In this document: piece after piece, positions 7,895 to 16,148 of the stretch
How positions within the stretch are numbered: position 1 is the first letter of the stretch
How the letters are laid out: each line of letters begins with the position of its first letter
NCBI RefSeq assembly: GCF_032193765.1
Contig: NZ_JAVBIJ010000001.1
Coordinates: 248,001-312,000 of the forward strand
Direction: 5' to 3'
DNA: 64,000 nt
Source of the DNA: Rhodoferax potami
GTDB lineage: Bacteria > Pseudomonadota > Gammaproteobacteria > Burkholderiales > Burkholderiaceae_C
Notes under the pieces: model-generated
Database searches by the model: none
Told to the model about the DNA's origin: nothing
Seen by the model: the letters and a program-made list of their open reading frames with translations, nothing else
Position numbers and translations under genes: made by a program

Positions 7895-9049
7895 ATGAAA
7901 TTCACCTCCGAGCACACCCAGATTGCCGACACGGTGCGCAAATTTGTGGCCAACGAGATCAACCCCTTCACCGCGGAGTGGGAGAAAGCGGGCATCTTCC
8001 CGGCGCGTGCGTTGTTCAAGAAGATGGGCGATCTCGGGCTGCTGGGCATCAAGTACCCCACCGAGTTTGGGGGCATGGGGTTGGACTTCAGCTACTCCAT
8101 GGTGATGGCCGAGGCGCTGGGCGACTGCAATGTGGGCGGTGTGCCCATGGCCATCGGCGTGCAGACCGACATGTGCACTCCGGCATTGGCCCGCTTCGGC
8201 AGCGACGAGCTGCGCAACCAGTACCTCGCGCCGGCAATCGCAGGCGACATGGTGGGCTGCATAGGCGTGAGCGAGGTCACGGGCGGCTCGGACGTGGCAG
8301 CCCTCAAAACCACAGCCCGCAAAGACGGCGGTGACTACGTGATCAACGGCTCCAAGATGTGGATCACCAACGGCATGCAGGCCGACTGGTGCTGCCTGCT
8401 GGCCAATACCAGCGAAGGCGCGGTGCACAAGAACAAGTCGCTCATCATCGTGCCCATGGATGCGCCGGGTATCACCCGCCAGAAGATCGAGAAGATCGGC
8501 ATGCACAGCAGCGACACGGCGCAGCTGTTTTTTGACAACGTGCGGGTGCCGCAGCGCAACCTGATCGGCCAGGAGGGCATGGGCTTCATGCTGCAGATGC
8601 TGCAGTTCCAGGAGGAGCGGCTCTACGGTGCGGCCAGCAGCCTGCGCTCGCTGGACAACCTGATCAACCTCACCATCGACTACACCCGCCAACGCCAGAC
8701 CTTCGGTCAGCCCATTCTCAACAACCAAGTGGTGCATTTCCGCCTGGCCGAGCTGCGCACCGAGGTGGAGTGCCTGCGCGCGCTCACCTACCGCGCGGTG
8801 GAGCAATACGTGGGCGGCAAGGACGTGACCAAGCTGGCCTCCATGGCCAAGCTCAAGGCGGGCCGCCTGAGCCGCGAAGTGACGGACAGCTGCCTGCAGT
8901 ACTGGGGCGGCATGGGCTTCACCGCCGATAACCCGATCTCGCAGGCCTACCGCGACAGCCGCCTCATCTCGATTGGTGGCGGGGCCGACGAAATCATGCT
9001 GGGCATCATCTGCAAGCTCGAAGGCACTCTGCCCGGCAAGGCCGCGTGA
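7895..9049 (+). CDS. Acyl-CoA dehydrogenase (citronellyl-CoA dehydrogenase AtuD-like)
   Basis: A 384-residue FAD flavoenzyme with the full acyl-CoA dehydrogenase fold: an N-terminal helical domain, the FAD/substrate motif GVSEVTGGSDVAALKT near residue 130, a beta domain ending MGFMLQMLQFQEER, and a C-terminal domain with YTRQRQTFGQPI and SISLIGGGADEIM-like ISIGGGADEIM, which supplies the FAD contact. It introduces the alpha-beta double bond ahead of carboxylation. Its length matches AtuD (about 385). The start follows GAGGACACCCC. The downstream gene begins 3 bases after the stop, indicating a tight operon. Confidence 0.85.
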   Translation: MKFTSEHTQIADTVRKFVANEINPFTAEWEKAGIFPARALFKKMGDLGLLGIKYPTEFGGMGLDFSYSMVMAEALGDCNVGGVPMAIGVQTDMCTPALARFGSDELRNQYLAPAIAGDMVGCIGVSEVTGGSDVAALKTTARKDGGDYVINGSKMWITNGMQADWCCLLANTSEGAVHKNKSLIIVPMDAPGITRQKIEKIGMHSSDTAQLFFDNVRVPQRNLIGQEGMGFMLQMLQFQEERLYGAASSLRSLDNLINLTIDYTRQRQTFGQPILNNQVVHFRLAELRTEVECLRALTYRAVEQYVGGKDVTKLASMAKLKAGRLSREVTDSCLQYWGGMGFTADNPISQAYRDSRLISIGGGADEIMLGIICKLEGTLPGKAA

Positions 9050-9052
9050 GCT

Positions 9053-9955
9053 ATGCAGGTTTCTGAGTCAAATAGCCCGCTAGCGCCCATGGATAGTGCG
9101 CAAGCAGCTCCTGAAAAAGGAGAAAATACGCTTGCGCCAAGCTACGGACATATCCGCCCAGAGCAGGTGGGGGCGGTGTTGCACATCACCCTGAACCGGC
9201 CTGAGGCGCGTAACGCCATGTCCCTGCAAATGGTGGCCGAGCTGCAACAAGCGTTGCAGGCGGCTGAGGCCACTGCAGGGAGTGAAGGCGCTGTGCGCGT
9301 GGTGGTGTTGCGCGGCGCGGGCGGGCACTTCTGCGCGGGTGCGGACCTCAAAGACATGGCTGGCGCACGCATGCGCTCCATGCAGCGCGAGGCTGGCGCG
9401 CCGGACCCGATTGCGGAGGTGAACGCCGCCTTCGGCCGCCTGTGCATGGCCTACGCCCAGACCCCGCTGGCCGTGGTGGCCGTGCTGGAAGGCACGGTGA
9501 TGGGCGGCGGCTTCGGCCTGGCCTGTGTGGCCGATGTGGCGCTGGCGGATGAGAGTGCCTCGTTCCGCCTGCCCGAGACGTCGCTTGGCGTCGTGCCCGC
9601 ACAGATCGCGCCGTTTCTGGTCGAGCGCTTGGGCTATTCGCAGGCCAAGCGCTTGGCCGTGACCGGCGGGCGCTTGGACGCTGCTGGGGCGCACAGAATG
9701 GGCTTAATCCATGAGCTGTGCAGTGCTGACGAATTGCCGGAAGCGCTTGCCCGAGTGCTAGCAGAAATTCAGGCCTGTGCCCCCGGCGCCCTGGCCGCCA
9801 CCAAAGCCCTGATGCAGCAAGCCCGCTTCAGCCCTGCAGCCGACCTGGTGGAGCACGCCGCCGCCGTATTCGCCCACTCAGCGCAAAGCGCAGAGGGACT
9901 AGAGGGCATGACCGCATTCATACAAAAGCGCAAACCAACTTGGGCGGTGCAATGA
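9053..9955 (+). CDS. Enoyl-CoA hydratase/isomerase (AtuE-like), N-terminus encoded by a repeat
   Basis: A crotonase-superfamily enzyme, 300 residues if translated from 9053. The oxyanion-hole motifs are clear: HFCAGADLKDM and VMGGGFGLACVADVALADE; the C-terminal helical region ends FIQKRKPTWAVQ. In the proposed pathway it would hydrate the carboxylated glutaconyl-CoA product. The first 25-30 residues have no family counterpart and are encoded almost entirely by repeat copy B (9062-9132), so the native start may be 9053, 9089 (ATG) or a GTG around 9167. No convincing ribosome binding site decides between them. It is translationally close to the dehydrogenase (3-base gap). Confidence 0.8.
   Translation: MQVSESNSPLAPMDSAQAAPEKGENTLAPSYGHIRPEQVGAVLHITLNRPEARNAMSLQMVAELQQALQAAEATAGSEGAVRVVVLRGAGGHFCAGADLKDMAGARMRSMQREAGAPDPIAEVNAAFGRLCMAYAQTPLAVVAVLEGTVMGGGFGLACVADVALADESASFRLPETSLGVVPAQIAPFLVERLGYSQAKRLAVTGGRLDAAGAHRMGLIHELCSADELPEALARVLAEIQACAPGALAATKALMQQARFSPAADLVEHAAAVFAHSAQSAEGLEGMTAFIQKRKPTWAVQ
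9062..9132 (-). repeat. Dispersed repeat, copy B, inside a coding sequence
   Basis: Read on the minus strand this has the same order as copy A: hairpin CTCCTTTTTCAGGAG, core AGCTGCTTGCGC, then GGGCGCTAGCGGGCTATTTGA. It covers codons about 4-27 of the enoyl-CoA hydratase frame and leaves the frame open. Confidence 0.75.
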
Positions 9956-9985
9956 AATCTATCGGAACAACTCAGACCACGCCAA

Positions 9986-10073
9986 GCCTGTGGGGCAATG
10001 CGCTTTGCGTAGGTCAAGGAGGAGCCCGCAAAGCGGGCGGGGGACACGAAGCAAAGCGCATTGCCCCACAGGC
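9986..10073. repeat. MITE-like palindromic element with 23-bp perfect inverted arms, copy 1
   Basis: The arm at 9986-10008 (starts GCCTGTGGGGCAATG, ends CGCTTTGC) is the exact reverse complement of 10051-10073. Between them lie an inner hairpin GCCCGC-aaa-GCGGGC (10024-10038) and a conserved GTCAAGGAGGAGC. No transposase is encoded. It fills the gap between the hydratase stop and the biotin carboxylase ribosome binding site. A diverged copy in the opposite orientation sits at 61095-61189. Confidence 0.85.
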
Positions 10074-10094
10074 GCCACAGCAGGAGGACGCATG

Positions 10095-12059
10095 ATGTTC
10101 AGCAAAATCTTGATCGCCAACCGCGGTGAAATCGCATGCCGCGTCATCCGCACCGCCCGCAAACTAGGCTACCAAACCGTGGCCGTCTACAGCGATGCCG
10201 ACCGCGACGCACCCCATGTGGCCCTTGCCGATGAGGCAGTGCACATCGGCCCTTCACCGGCCGCCGAGTCGTACCTCAAAGTAGACGCCATTCTGGAAGC
10301 TGCGCGCAAAACCGGCGCAGATGCTTTGCACCCCGGCTACGGCTTCTTGAGCGAGAACGCTGCATTCGCTAAGGCCTGTGCCGATGCGGGCGTGGTGTTC
10401 ATCGGCCCGCCGCCGGACGCCATCACCGCCATGGGCGACAAGGCATTGGCCAAGCAGCGCATGATGCAAGCGGGCGTGCCCTGCGCACCGGGCTACTTGG
10501 GTGCTGACCAGAGCGACACGGTGCTGACGCAGGAGGCGCACAAATTAGGCTACCCATTGCTGGTGAAAGCCGTGGCCGGTGGCGGTGGACGCGGCATGCG
10601 GCTGATGCGCAGCGACGCCGAATTGCAGCCCGGTCTGGAGGGCGCACGCCGGGAAGCCATCAGCGCATTCGGCGACGGCACGCTGATGTTGGAGCGTTTG
10701 ATAGACAACGGCCGCCACATCGAAATACAGGTGTTTGCGGACGCGCACGGCAATGCGGTCTACCTGGGTGAGCGCGACTGCACGGCCCAGCGACGCCGGC
10801 AAAAGGTGATTGAAGAAGCGCCGTCCCCGGTGGTCAGCCCCGCCATGCGCGAGGCCATGGGGCGCGATGCGGTGGCTGCGGCGCTGGCGGTGGGCTACCG
10901 CGGTGCGGGCACGGTGGAGTTCATTGTGGATGAGCACCTCAAGCACTACTTTCTGGAAATGAACACGCGTCTGCAGGTCGAGCATCCGGTTACCGAATGC
11001 ATTACCGGTTTCGACCTGGTGGAGTGGCAGTTGCAAGTAGCAGCAGGCGAGCCCTTACCCGCGCGGCAGGAAGACATCCACCTGAGCGGCCACGCCATTG
11101 AGGCACGCCTCTATGTCGAAGACCCGTACACCGGCTTTGCGCCGCAGACCGGCACCGTGGCCTATTGGCAGCCCGAGCGTGCGTTGCAGCCCGGCGTACG
11201 GATCGACGATGGCATCCGGCAAGGGAGTGTGGTCTCGCCGTTCTACGACCCGATGGTGGCCAAAGTCATCGTGCACGGGCGTGACCGTAGCGACGCCATT
11301 CGCCGCCTGCGTGCAGCACTGTCGAACGCGCCCTTGCTGGGTTTGAAGAACAACGGTCGTTTCCTGAGCGACTTGGTGGATCACCCCGCCTTCCGCGAAG
11401 CGCGTATGACGACCACGCTGATCGACCATTGGCTGGAACAAGGCGAGCCGCTGCTGCAAACGCCGGTGCCTTCTTTGGCGGCCTGGCAAGTTGCTGCCTT
11501 GGCGTTGGCGCAGCAGCAATGCAGCAGCTGGCGGGCCAACAGTGTGTCGGCCTACAGCGTGCGGTTGCAGTGCGGTGAAGTGGTGCGCACTGTGCGCATC
11601 AGCAGTGATGGTCAAGGCTTGACCACCATCACCATGGATGGGGTGACAGCGCAGGCCCGCGTCATCGCTTGGCAAGACGCAGTTCTGCGTCTGGAGCTGG
11701 ACGGTGTGGCGCAGAGCGCCATTGCCGTGTTCGCTGCCGGTGCATGGCATGTGGCACATGCGGGCTACAGCCATGTGTTCAGCGAGGTGTCGGCCTTCCC
11801 CGATGCGGATGCTTTGAAAGATGCCAGCCGCGCCCGATCGCCTGTGGCCGGCAAGGTCACGCAGGTGCTGGTGGCGCCGGGCGATGCGGTCAGAGAGGGC
11901 CAGCAACTCGTCTGCGTGGAGGCCATGAAGATGGAGATGTGGCTCTGCGCCGAACAGGCCGGCCAAGTGCAGGCGGTTCACACCCGTGCGGGCGAGCAGG
12001 TGGAAGCCGGCGCGGTACTGGTGGAGCTGAGCCCCGGGTCGGATGGGGCCGCCAATTAA
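10095..12059 (+). CDS. Acyl-CoA carboxylase alpha subunit: biotin carboxylase + BCCP (AtuF-like)
   Basis: About 654 residues. The biotin carboxylase part starts MFSKILIANRGEIACRVIRTARK, with the ATP-grasp glycine loop VAGGGGRGMRLM and the catalytic EMNTRLQVEHPVTE. A linker domain follows, then a C-terminal biotinyl domain with the EAMKMEM lysine site near residue 607. It carboxylates its own biotin and pairs with the beta subunit encoded at 6227. AGGAGG at 10082-10087 is 4 bases from ATG 10092 and 7 bases from ATG 10095; the second matches the conserved N-terminus. The frame is open further upstream through the MITE-like element, but that is not thought to be translated. Its length matches AtuF (about 660). 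Confidence 0.9.
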   Translation: MFSKILIANRGEIACRVIRTARKLGYQTVAVYSDADRDAPHVALADEAVHIGPSPAAESYLKVDAILEAARKTGADALHPGYGFLSENAAFAKACADAGVVFIGPPPDAITAMGDKALAKQRMMQAGVPCAPGYLGADQSDTVLTQEAHKLGYPLLVKAVAGGGGRGMRLMRSDAELQPGLEGARREAISAFGDGTLMLERLIDNGRHIEIQVFADAHGNAVYLGERDCTAQRRRQKVIEEAPSPVVSPAMREAMGRDAVAAALAVGYRGAGTVEFIVDEHLKHYFLEMNTRLQVEHPVTECITGFDLVEWQLQVAAGEPLPARQEDIHLSGHAIEARLYVEDPYTGFAPQTGTVAYWQPERALQPGVRIDDGIRQGSVVSPFYDPMVAKVIVHGRDRSDAIRRLRAALSNAPLLGLKNNGRFLSDLVDHPAFREARMTTTLIDHWLEQGEPLLQTPVPSLAAWQVAALALAQQQCSSWRANSVSAYSVRLQCGEVVRTVRISSDGQGLTTITMDGVTAQARVIAWQDAVLRLELDGVAQSAIAVFAAGAWHVAHAGYSHVFSEVSAFPDADALKDASRARSPVAGKVTQVLVAPGDAVREGQQLVCVEAMKMEMWLCAEQAGQVQAVHTRAGEQVEAGAVLVELSPGSDGAAN

Positions 12060-12076
12060 ACACACTGAGGAATCCC

Positions 12077-12952
12077 ATGGATAAAGCCATATTGACCTGC
12101 GCCTTGACCGGCGTGTTGACCAACCCCAAGCAGCACCCAGTACCTGTCACACCCGCCCAGATGGCGGCGGAGGCTCGCGATGCTTTTAATGCCGGCGCCA
12201 GCATCATGCATATCCATATGCGCATGCAGGAAGACGGCCTGGGCCACATGCCCAGTTGGGACCCGGATGTAGCCGAATGCATTGTGAATGCCATCCGCGA
12301 GGCCTGCCCGGGCGTGATCATCAACCTGACCACCGGCGTGGTGGGGAAAGACATCAGCGGCCCCTTGAACTGCATACGCCGCGTGAAGCCCGAGATTGCC
12401 GCCTGCAACGCGGGCAGTCTGAATTACCTCAAGCTCAAGGAAGATGGCAGCTGGGCTTGGCCGCCCATGGTGTTTGATAACCCGGTGGCCAAGGTGCAGC
12501 AGTTTCTCGATGTGATGCAGGAGTGCGGCACCCATCCCGAGTTCGAGTGCTTTGATGTGGGCATCGTCCGGTCGGTGACCATGTATTTGAAGAACGGCAT
12601 GCTCAAGCCCGACATGGGCCGGGCGGAATACAACCTGGTGATGGGCGTGGCTTCGGGCATGCCGTGCGACGGGGATTTGCTTTCGCTATTGCCCAAGTAC
12701 ATGGCCACCGACAGCGTGTGGCAAACCACCTTGATTGGCCGCTCTGAGATTTGGCCGGTGCACCAGAAGACAGCTGATCTGGGAGGCATGTTGCGCACCG
12801 GTCTGGAAGACACTTTCTATTTGCCCGATGGTGCACGCGCTGCCGGTAATGGTGTACTTATCGAGGCGCTGGCAGCGTGCGCCCAGCGCGCAGGACGAAC
12901 AATTGCAAATCCTTCTGAGGCGAGAGCCATTTTGGGTCTGCGAACAGGTTAG
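12077..12952 (+). CDS. BKACE-family beta-keto acid cleavage enzyme
   Basis: A 291-residue enzyme of the beta-keto acid cleavage family (formerly DUF849; founder 3-keto-5-aminohexanoate cleavage enzyme). These zinc enzymes condense a beta-keto acid with acetyl-CoA and release acetoacetate and a new acyl-CoA. Family marks are the N-terminal ILTCALTGVLTNP, the metal-binding HIHMR (residues about 45-49), NLTTGVVG, and the C-terminal GLEDTFYLPDGARAAGNGVL. It ends the operon, 17 bases after the biotin carboxylase, with GAGG before ATG 12077. The substrate is unknown. In this operon it could process the beta-keto acid left after cleavage of the hydrated carboxylated intermediate. Confidence 0.85.
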   Translation: MDKAILTCALTGVLTNPKQHPVPVTPAQMAAEARDAFNAGASIMHIHMRMQEDGLGHMPSWDPDVAECIVNAIREACPGVIINLTTGVVGKDISGPLNCIRRVKPEIAACNAGSLNYLKLKEDGSWAWPPMVFDNPVAKVQQFLDVMQECGTHPEFECFDVGIVRSVTMYLKNGMLKPDMGRAEYNLVMGVASGMPCDGDLLSLLPKYMATDSVWQTTLIGRSEIWPVHQKTADLGGMLRTGLEDTFYLPDGARAAGNGVLIEALAACAQRAGRTIANPSEARAILGLRTG

Positions 12953-13000
12953 AATACGTACATCCCGAATGCTTCTGAAAAGAACGTTTGAAAAAGTTTC

Positions 13001-13037
13001 TCCGGAATTTCCGGATAGCATGAAAAAAAGCATGCTA
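13001..13037. promoter_or_regulatory. Two adjacent perfect inverted repeats before tRNA-Arg
   Basis: TCCGGAATTTCCGGA (13001-13015) is followed by TAGCATG (13016-13022), an 8-base A-rich loop and CATGCTA (13031-13037). The second repeat runs into the likely tRNA -10 TAGAAT (13036-13041). A matching TAGAATACG string also occurs at the BKACE stop (12951). The hairpins could terminate the upstream operon or be a binding site; the A-rich loop argues against a simple terminator. Confidence 0.5.
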
Positions 13038-13051
13038 GAATACGAAGCTTA

Positions 13052-13128
13052 GCGGCTGTAGCTCAGCTGGATAGAGTACTTGGCTACGAACCAAGGGGTC
13101 GTGGGTTCGATTCCTGCCAGCCGCACCA
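13052..13128 (+). tRNA. tRNA-Arg (ACG anticodon)
   Basis: A 77-base cloverleaf with encoded CCA. The acceptor GCGGCTG pairs with CAGCCGC, the D arm reads GCTCAGCTGGATAGAG, the anticodon stem CTTGG/CCAAG encloses CTACGAA (anticodon ACG, read as inosine-CG), and the T loop is GGTTCGATTCC. TAGAAT 11 bases upstream is the likely -10. A terminator follows at 13135. Confidence 0.95.
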
Positions 13129-13134
13129 AAAAGT

Positions 13135-13168
13135 AAAGGTCTGCAATCGCAAGGTTGCAGACCTTTTT
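13135..13168 (+). terminator. Rho-independent terminator after tRNA-Arg
   Basis: The stem AAAGGTCTGCAA (13135-13146) pairs with TTGCAGACCTTT (13155-13166) around an 8-base loop and ends in a T tract. greB begins 30 bases later. Confidence 0.9.
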
Positions 13169-13197
13169 CTTATTCTGATTCCCAAATAGGCGGATCC

Positions 13198-13758
13198 ATG
13201 AGCAAGGCTTTTACCAAAGAGTCCGATGGTGCAGACGACGATGAGCTGCAACTGCCTGCGCTGCCGGCCGGTGGCAAAAACTACATCACCCCCCAAGGCT
13301 TCGCCACACTGCGCGACGAGTTGCTAGACCTGATCGACAACGAGCGCCCCAAGATTGTGGAAATCGTGCACTGGGCTGCCAGCAATGGCGATCGCTCAGA
13401 GAACGGCGATTACCTCTATGGCAAAAAGCGCCTGCGCGAAATTGACCGCCGCATCCGTTTTCTGACCAAGCGCCTAGAGATTGCGGAGGTCACAGATCCC
13501 TCACTGCACCACGGCAATGAGCAGATTTTTTTTGGTGCTACCGTGACCTATGTGGACGATCAGGATGTGGAGCGCACCATCACGATCAAAGGGATTGACG
13601 AGTCCAACAGTGCAGCCGGTGAGGTGAGCTGGATATCACCCATTGCGCGCACCCTGCTCAAGGCCCGCGAGGGTGATGAGCTCAAGTTGGTCATGCCCGA
13701 CCGGGTGTGCGACATCGAGGTGCTGCGGGTGCAATACCCGGCGCCGCTTCCAACTTGA
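13198..13758 (+). CDS. greB: Transcription elongation factor GreB
   Basis: A 186-residue Gre factor. The N-terminal coiled coil (about residues 25-100) carries the acidic tip that reaches the RNA polymerase active site and triggers cleavage of backtracked RNA (ASNGDRSENGDYLYGKKR). The C-terminal FKBP-like domain contains ISPIARTLLKAREGDEL. GreB rather than GreA is indicated by the GKKRLREIDRRIRFLTKRLE segment and basic patch. The first 25 residues are an acidic extension. AGGCGG lies 8 bases before ATG 13198. It is convergent with spoT, and the two stops are about 30 bases apart. Confidence 0.93.
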   Translation: MSKAFTKESDGADDDELQLPALPAGGKNYITPQGFATLRDELLDLIDNERPKIVEIVHWAASNGDRSENGDYLYGKKRLREIDRRIRFLTKRLEIAEVTDPSLHHGNEQIFFGATVTYVDDQDVERTITIKGIDESNSAAGEVSWISPIARTLLKAREGDELKLVMPDRVCDIEVLRVQYPAPLPT

Positions 13759-13790
13759 GGCCTTAACGAAAAGCGCTGCGGGCTAGATGC

Positions 13791-16061
13791 TCAGCCCGTC
13801 CCGTTGGTGGCGCGTTGTGCGCGCAATACAAACGGGGTGCGCCGCAGGTTACGCAGCACGACATCGAGGTGCGCGGTATCGCGCACACCCACCAGGAAGC
13901 GCATGTCGGCGACATCGCGCACGCCATCCTGGCCCATGTCGATGTGGATGATGTCCGCCTCTGCAGACGCCAGAGCAGCCGCCACTTTCGCGAGCACCCC
14001 TTTGCCGTTATTGACGGTGACCAGCAGGCCGGTTTCGAAGGCGCGTACCGGCTCATCGGACCAGTCGACGCCGATAAATCGTTCGCTGTCTTTGGCCAGC
14101 AATTTGCGGGCAACACCGCAATCACCCATGTGAACTACGAGGCCTTCGCCGCGGCCGAGATAGCCCACGATGGAGTCGCCCGGTACCGGGCGGCAACATG
14201 GCGCAAATTGCACAGATGCGTTCTCGCTTCCATCAAGCGTGATGGAGCTGAGTGTGTTGGTTTCATGGGCTGTGAACCGCTCCCTGGTGAGGAGTAGCGC
14301 ATCAGGCCGTTCACCGGCGTCGCTGAGCAAGTTGACCATGCGTTTGGCCACAATATTGGCAATACGTTTGCCCAGCCCGATGTCTGTCAACAGCTCGTGT
14401 TTGTTTTTGTTGCCTGTAAAACGCAGCAGCTTTTCCCACAGAGCTTGGTTGGCTCCAGTTTCCTCAGGGAAACTTTCGATTCCTTCGGCGCGCAAAGCCT
14501 GCGCCAACAAGCGGGCACCCAAGCTTTCGGACTCGGTTTGCTCCATGGTTTTGAGGTGGTGGCGAATCTTGGAGCGTGCCCGACCGGTGCGCACAAACCC
14601 CAGCCATGCGGGGTTGGGTGTGGACACTGTGGCGGTTACCACTTCGACCACATCACCATTCTTGAGCTCGGTACGCAAAGGCACCTGTTCGCCATTGATG
14701 CGCGCGGCGACGGTACGGTCACCGATGTTGCTGTGAATCGCGTAAGCAAAGTCCACAACCGTGGCCCCGCGCGGCAGGGCCATGATCTGGCTCTTGGGGG
14801 TGAACACATACACCGCGTCCGGGAATAGATCGACCTTCACATGGTCCCAGAACTCCGCCGCGTCCCGTGTTTCATCCTGAATATCGAGCAGCGACTGCAG
14901 CCACTTGGTGCCCAGCCTATCGGCGGTACCGTCTTCAGGGTTGTTGACCTTGTAAAGCCAGTGAGCGGCCACGCCGGACTCTGCCACCACATGCATGGCT
15001 TCGGTGCGCATCTGAAATTCGATATTGATACCGGCAGGCCCAACGAGGGTGGTGTGCAGCGACTGGTAGCCGTTGACCTTGGCGATCGCAATATGGTCTT
15101 TGAACTTGCCGGGCACCGGTTTGTAGAGTTGGTGCAATAAGCCCAGTGCGGTGTAGCAGTCAGTGACGTTGGGCACCAGCACCCGGAAGCCATAAATATC
15201 GGTCACCTGTGCAAAGCTCAGGTGCTTTTTGTCCATCTTCTGGTAGATCGAGAAAAGCGTCTTTTCCCGTCCTGCGATGCGGATTGGCATCTTGGCTTCG
15301 CCGAAGACCGCTTCCACCTCTTTTTGCACTTTCTGGATCAAGTCACGCCGGCGGCTACGTGCCTTGGAGACTGCCTTGGCCAGCACGGTGTACCGCCAGG
15401 GCCAGATGTGCTGAAACGAGAGGTCTTGTAATTCACGGTAGGTTTGATTCAAGCCCAGGCGGTGGGCAATTGGGGCATAGATGTCGAGTGTTTCAGACGA
15501 TATGCGGATCCACTTGCTGCGCGGCGTATCCGACAGTGTGCGCATGTTGTGCGACCGGTCCGCAAGCTTGATCAAGATCACCCGTACGTCACGGGCCATG
15601 GCCAGCAGCATTTTGCGGAAGGACTCGGCCTGGTTTTCTTCCCGGGTGTTGAACTGAAGCTTGTCGAGCTTGGTTAAGCCGTCGACCAGTTCTGCCACCG
15701 GTGAGCCAAACTTCTCGATCAGCTCGATTTTGGTGATCCCGCAATCCTCCAGCGCATCGTGCAGCAGGGCTGCCATCAGGGCTTGGGCGTCCAACTTCCA
15801 TTCAGCACACTGAGCCGCCACGGCGATCGGATGGGTAATGTAAGGCTCGCCGTTGTTGCGGAGCTGGCCCAAATGGGCTTCATCCGCAAAACGATAGGCC
15901 AAGCGCACTTGCTCCACATCGCTGCTGCTCAAGTAGTCAAGCTTTGCAGTCAGGCTGGCAAAGCTGGCAGCAGCGGCATTCACAGCGGCAATCGTGGCGC
16001 CCGGCTTGGCCTGTTTGCCACCCGCTGCGGTACTTGGAGGTGTTTGAAGAGTGATGCCCAT
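13791..16061 (-). CDS. spoT: Bifunctional (p)ppGpp synthetase/hydrolase SpoT (RelA/SpoT homologue)
   Basis: A 756-residue RSH enzyme that makes and degrades (p)ppGpp. Order: a HD hydrolase domain with an intact HDALED at residues 101-106 and KLADRSHNMRTL; a synthetase domain with VTDIYGFRVLV and VNGYQSLHT; a TGS domain (VYVFTPKSQIMALPRGATVVDFAYAIH, read in two parts); a helical/zinc-finger region with CCRPVPGD; and a C-terminal ACT domain. The intact HD residues support hydrolase activity. It lies just downstream of rpoZ and gmk on the same strand, the usual gmk-rpoZ-spoT order. A terminator between rpoZ and spoT suggests separate or attenuated transcription. Confidence 0.94.
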   Translation of the reverse strand: MGITLQTPPSTAAGGKQAKPGATIAAVNAAAASFASLTAKLDYLSSSDVEQVRLAYRFADEAHLGQLRNNGEPYITHPIAVAAQCAEWKLDAQALMAALLHDALEDCGITKIELIEKFGSPVAELVDGLTKLDKLQFNTREENQAESFRKMLLAMARDVRVILIKLADRSHNMRTLSDTPRSKWIRISSETLDIYAPIAHRLGLNQTYRELQDLSFQHIWPWRYTVLAKAVSKARSRRRDLIQKVQKEVEAVFGEAKMPIRIAGREKTLFSIYQKMDKKHLSFAQVTDIYGFRVLVPNVTDCYTALGLLHQLYKPVPGKFKDHIAIAKVNGYQSLHTTLVGPAGINIEFQMRTEAMHVVAESGVAAHWLYKVNNPEDGTADRLGTKWLQSLLDIQDETRDAAEFWDHVKVDLFPDAVYVFTPKSQIMALPRGATVVDFAYAIHSNIGDRTVAARINGEQVPLRTELKNGDVVEVVTATVSTPNPAWLGFVRTGRARSKIRHHLKTMEQTESESLGARLLAQALRAEGIESFPEETGANQALWEKLLRFTGNKNKHELLTDIGLGKRIANIVAKRMVNLLSDAGERPDALLLTRERFTAHETNTLSSITLDGSENASVQFAPCCRPVPGDSIVGYLGRGEGLVVHMGDCGVARKLLAKDSERFIGVDWSDEPVRAFETGLLVTVNNGKGVLAKVAAALASAEADIIHIDMGQDGVRDVADMRFLVGVRDTAHLDVVLRNLRRTPFVLRAQRATNGTG

Positions 16062-16104
16062 GTTGTAAATGTAGCGCGGCGGCGCAGCTTGTGTGGCTCA
16101 AACG

Positions 16105-16130
16105 AAAAAAGCACCGCAAGCGGTGCTTTT
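16105..16130 (-). terminator. Terminator between rpoZ and spoT
   Basis: On the minus strand AAAAGCACCGC-TTG-CGGTGCTTTTTT forms an 11-bp stem with a T run, 20-45 bases after the rpoZ stop. It would end or attenuate gmk-rpoZ transcription ahead of spoT. Confidence 0.85.
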
Positions 16131-16148
16131 AGTGAGATGCGTGAGTCC

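Noticed and set aside
11669..12952. Fusion of the BKACE gene with the 3' end of biotin carboxylase
   Set aside because: The upstream half is another frame of the biotin carboxylase; ATG 12077 has a ribosome binding site and fits the BKACE N-terminus.
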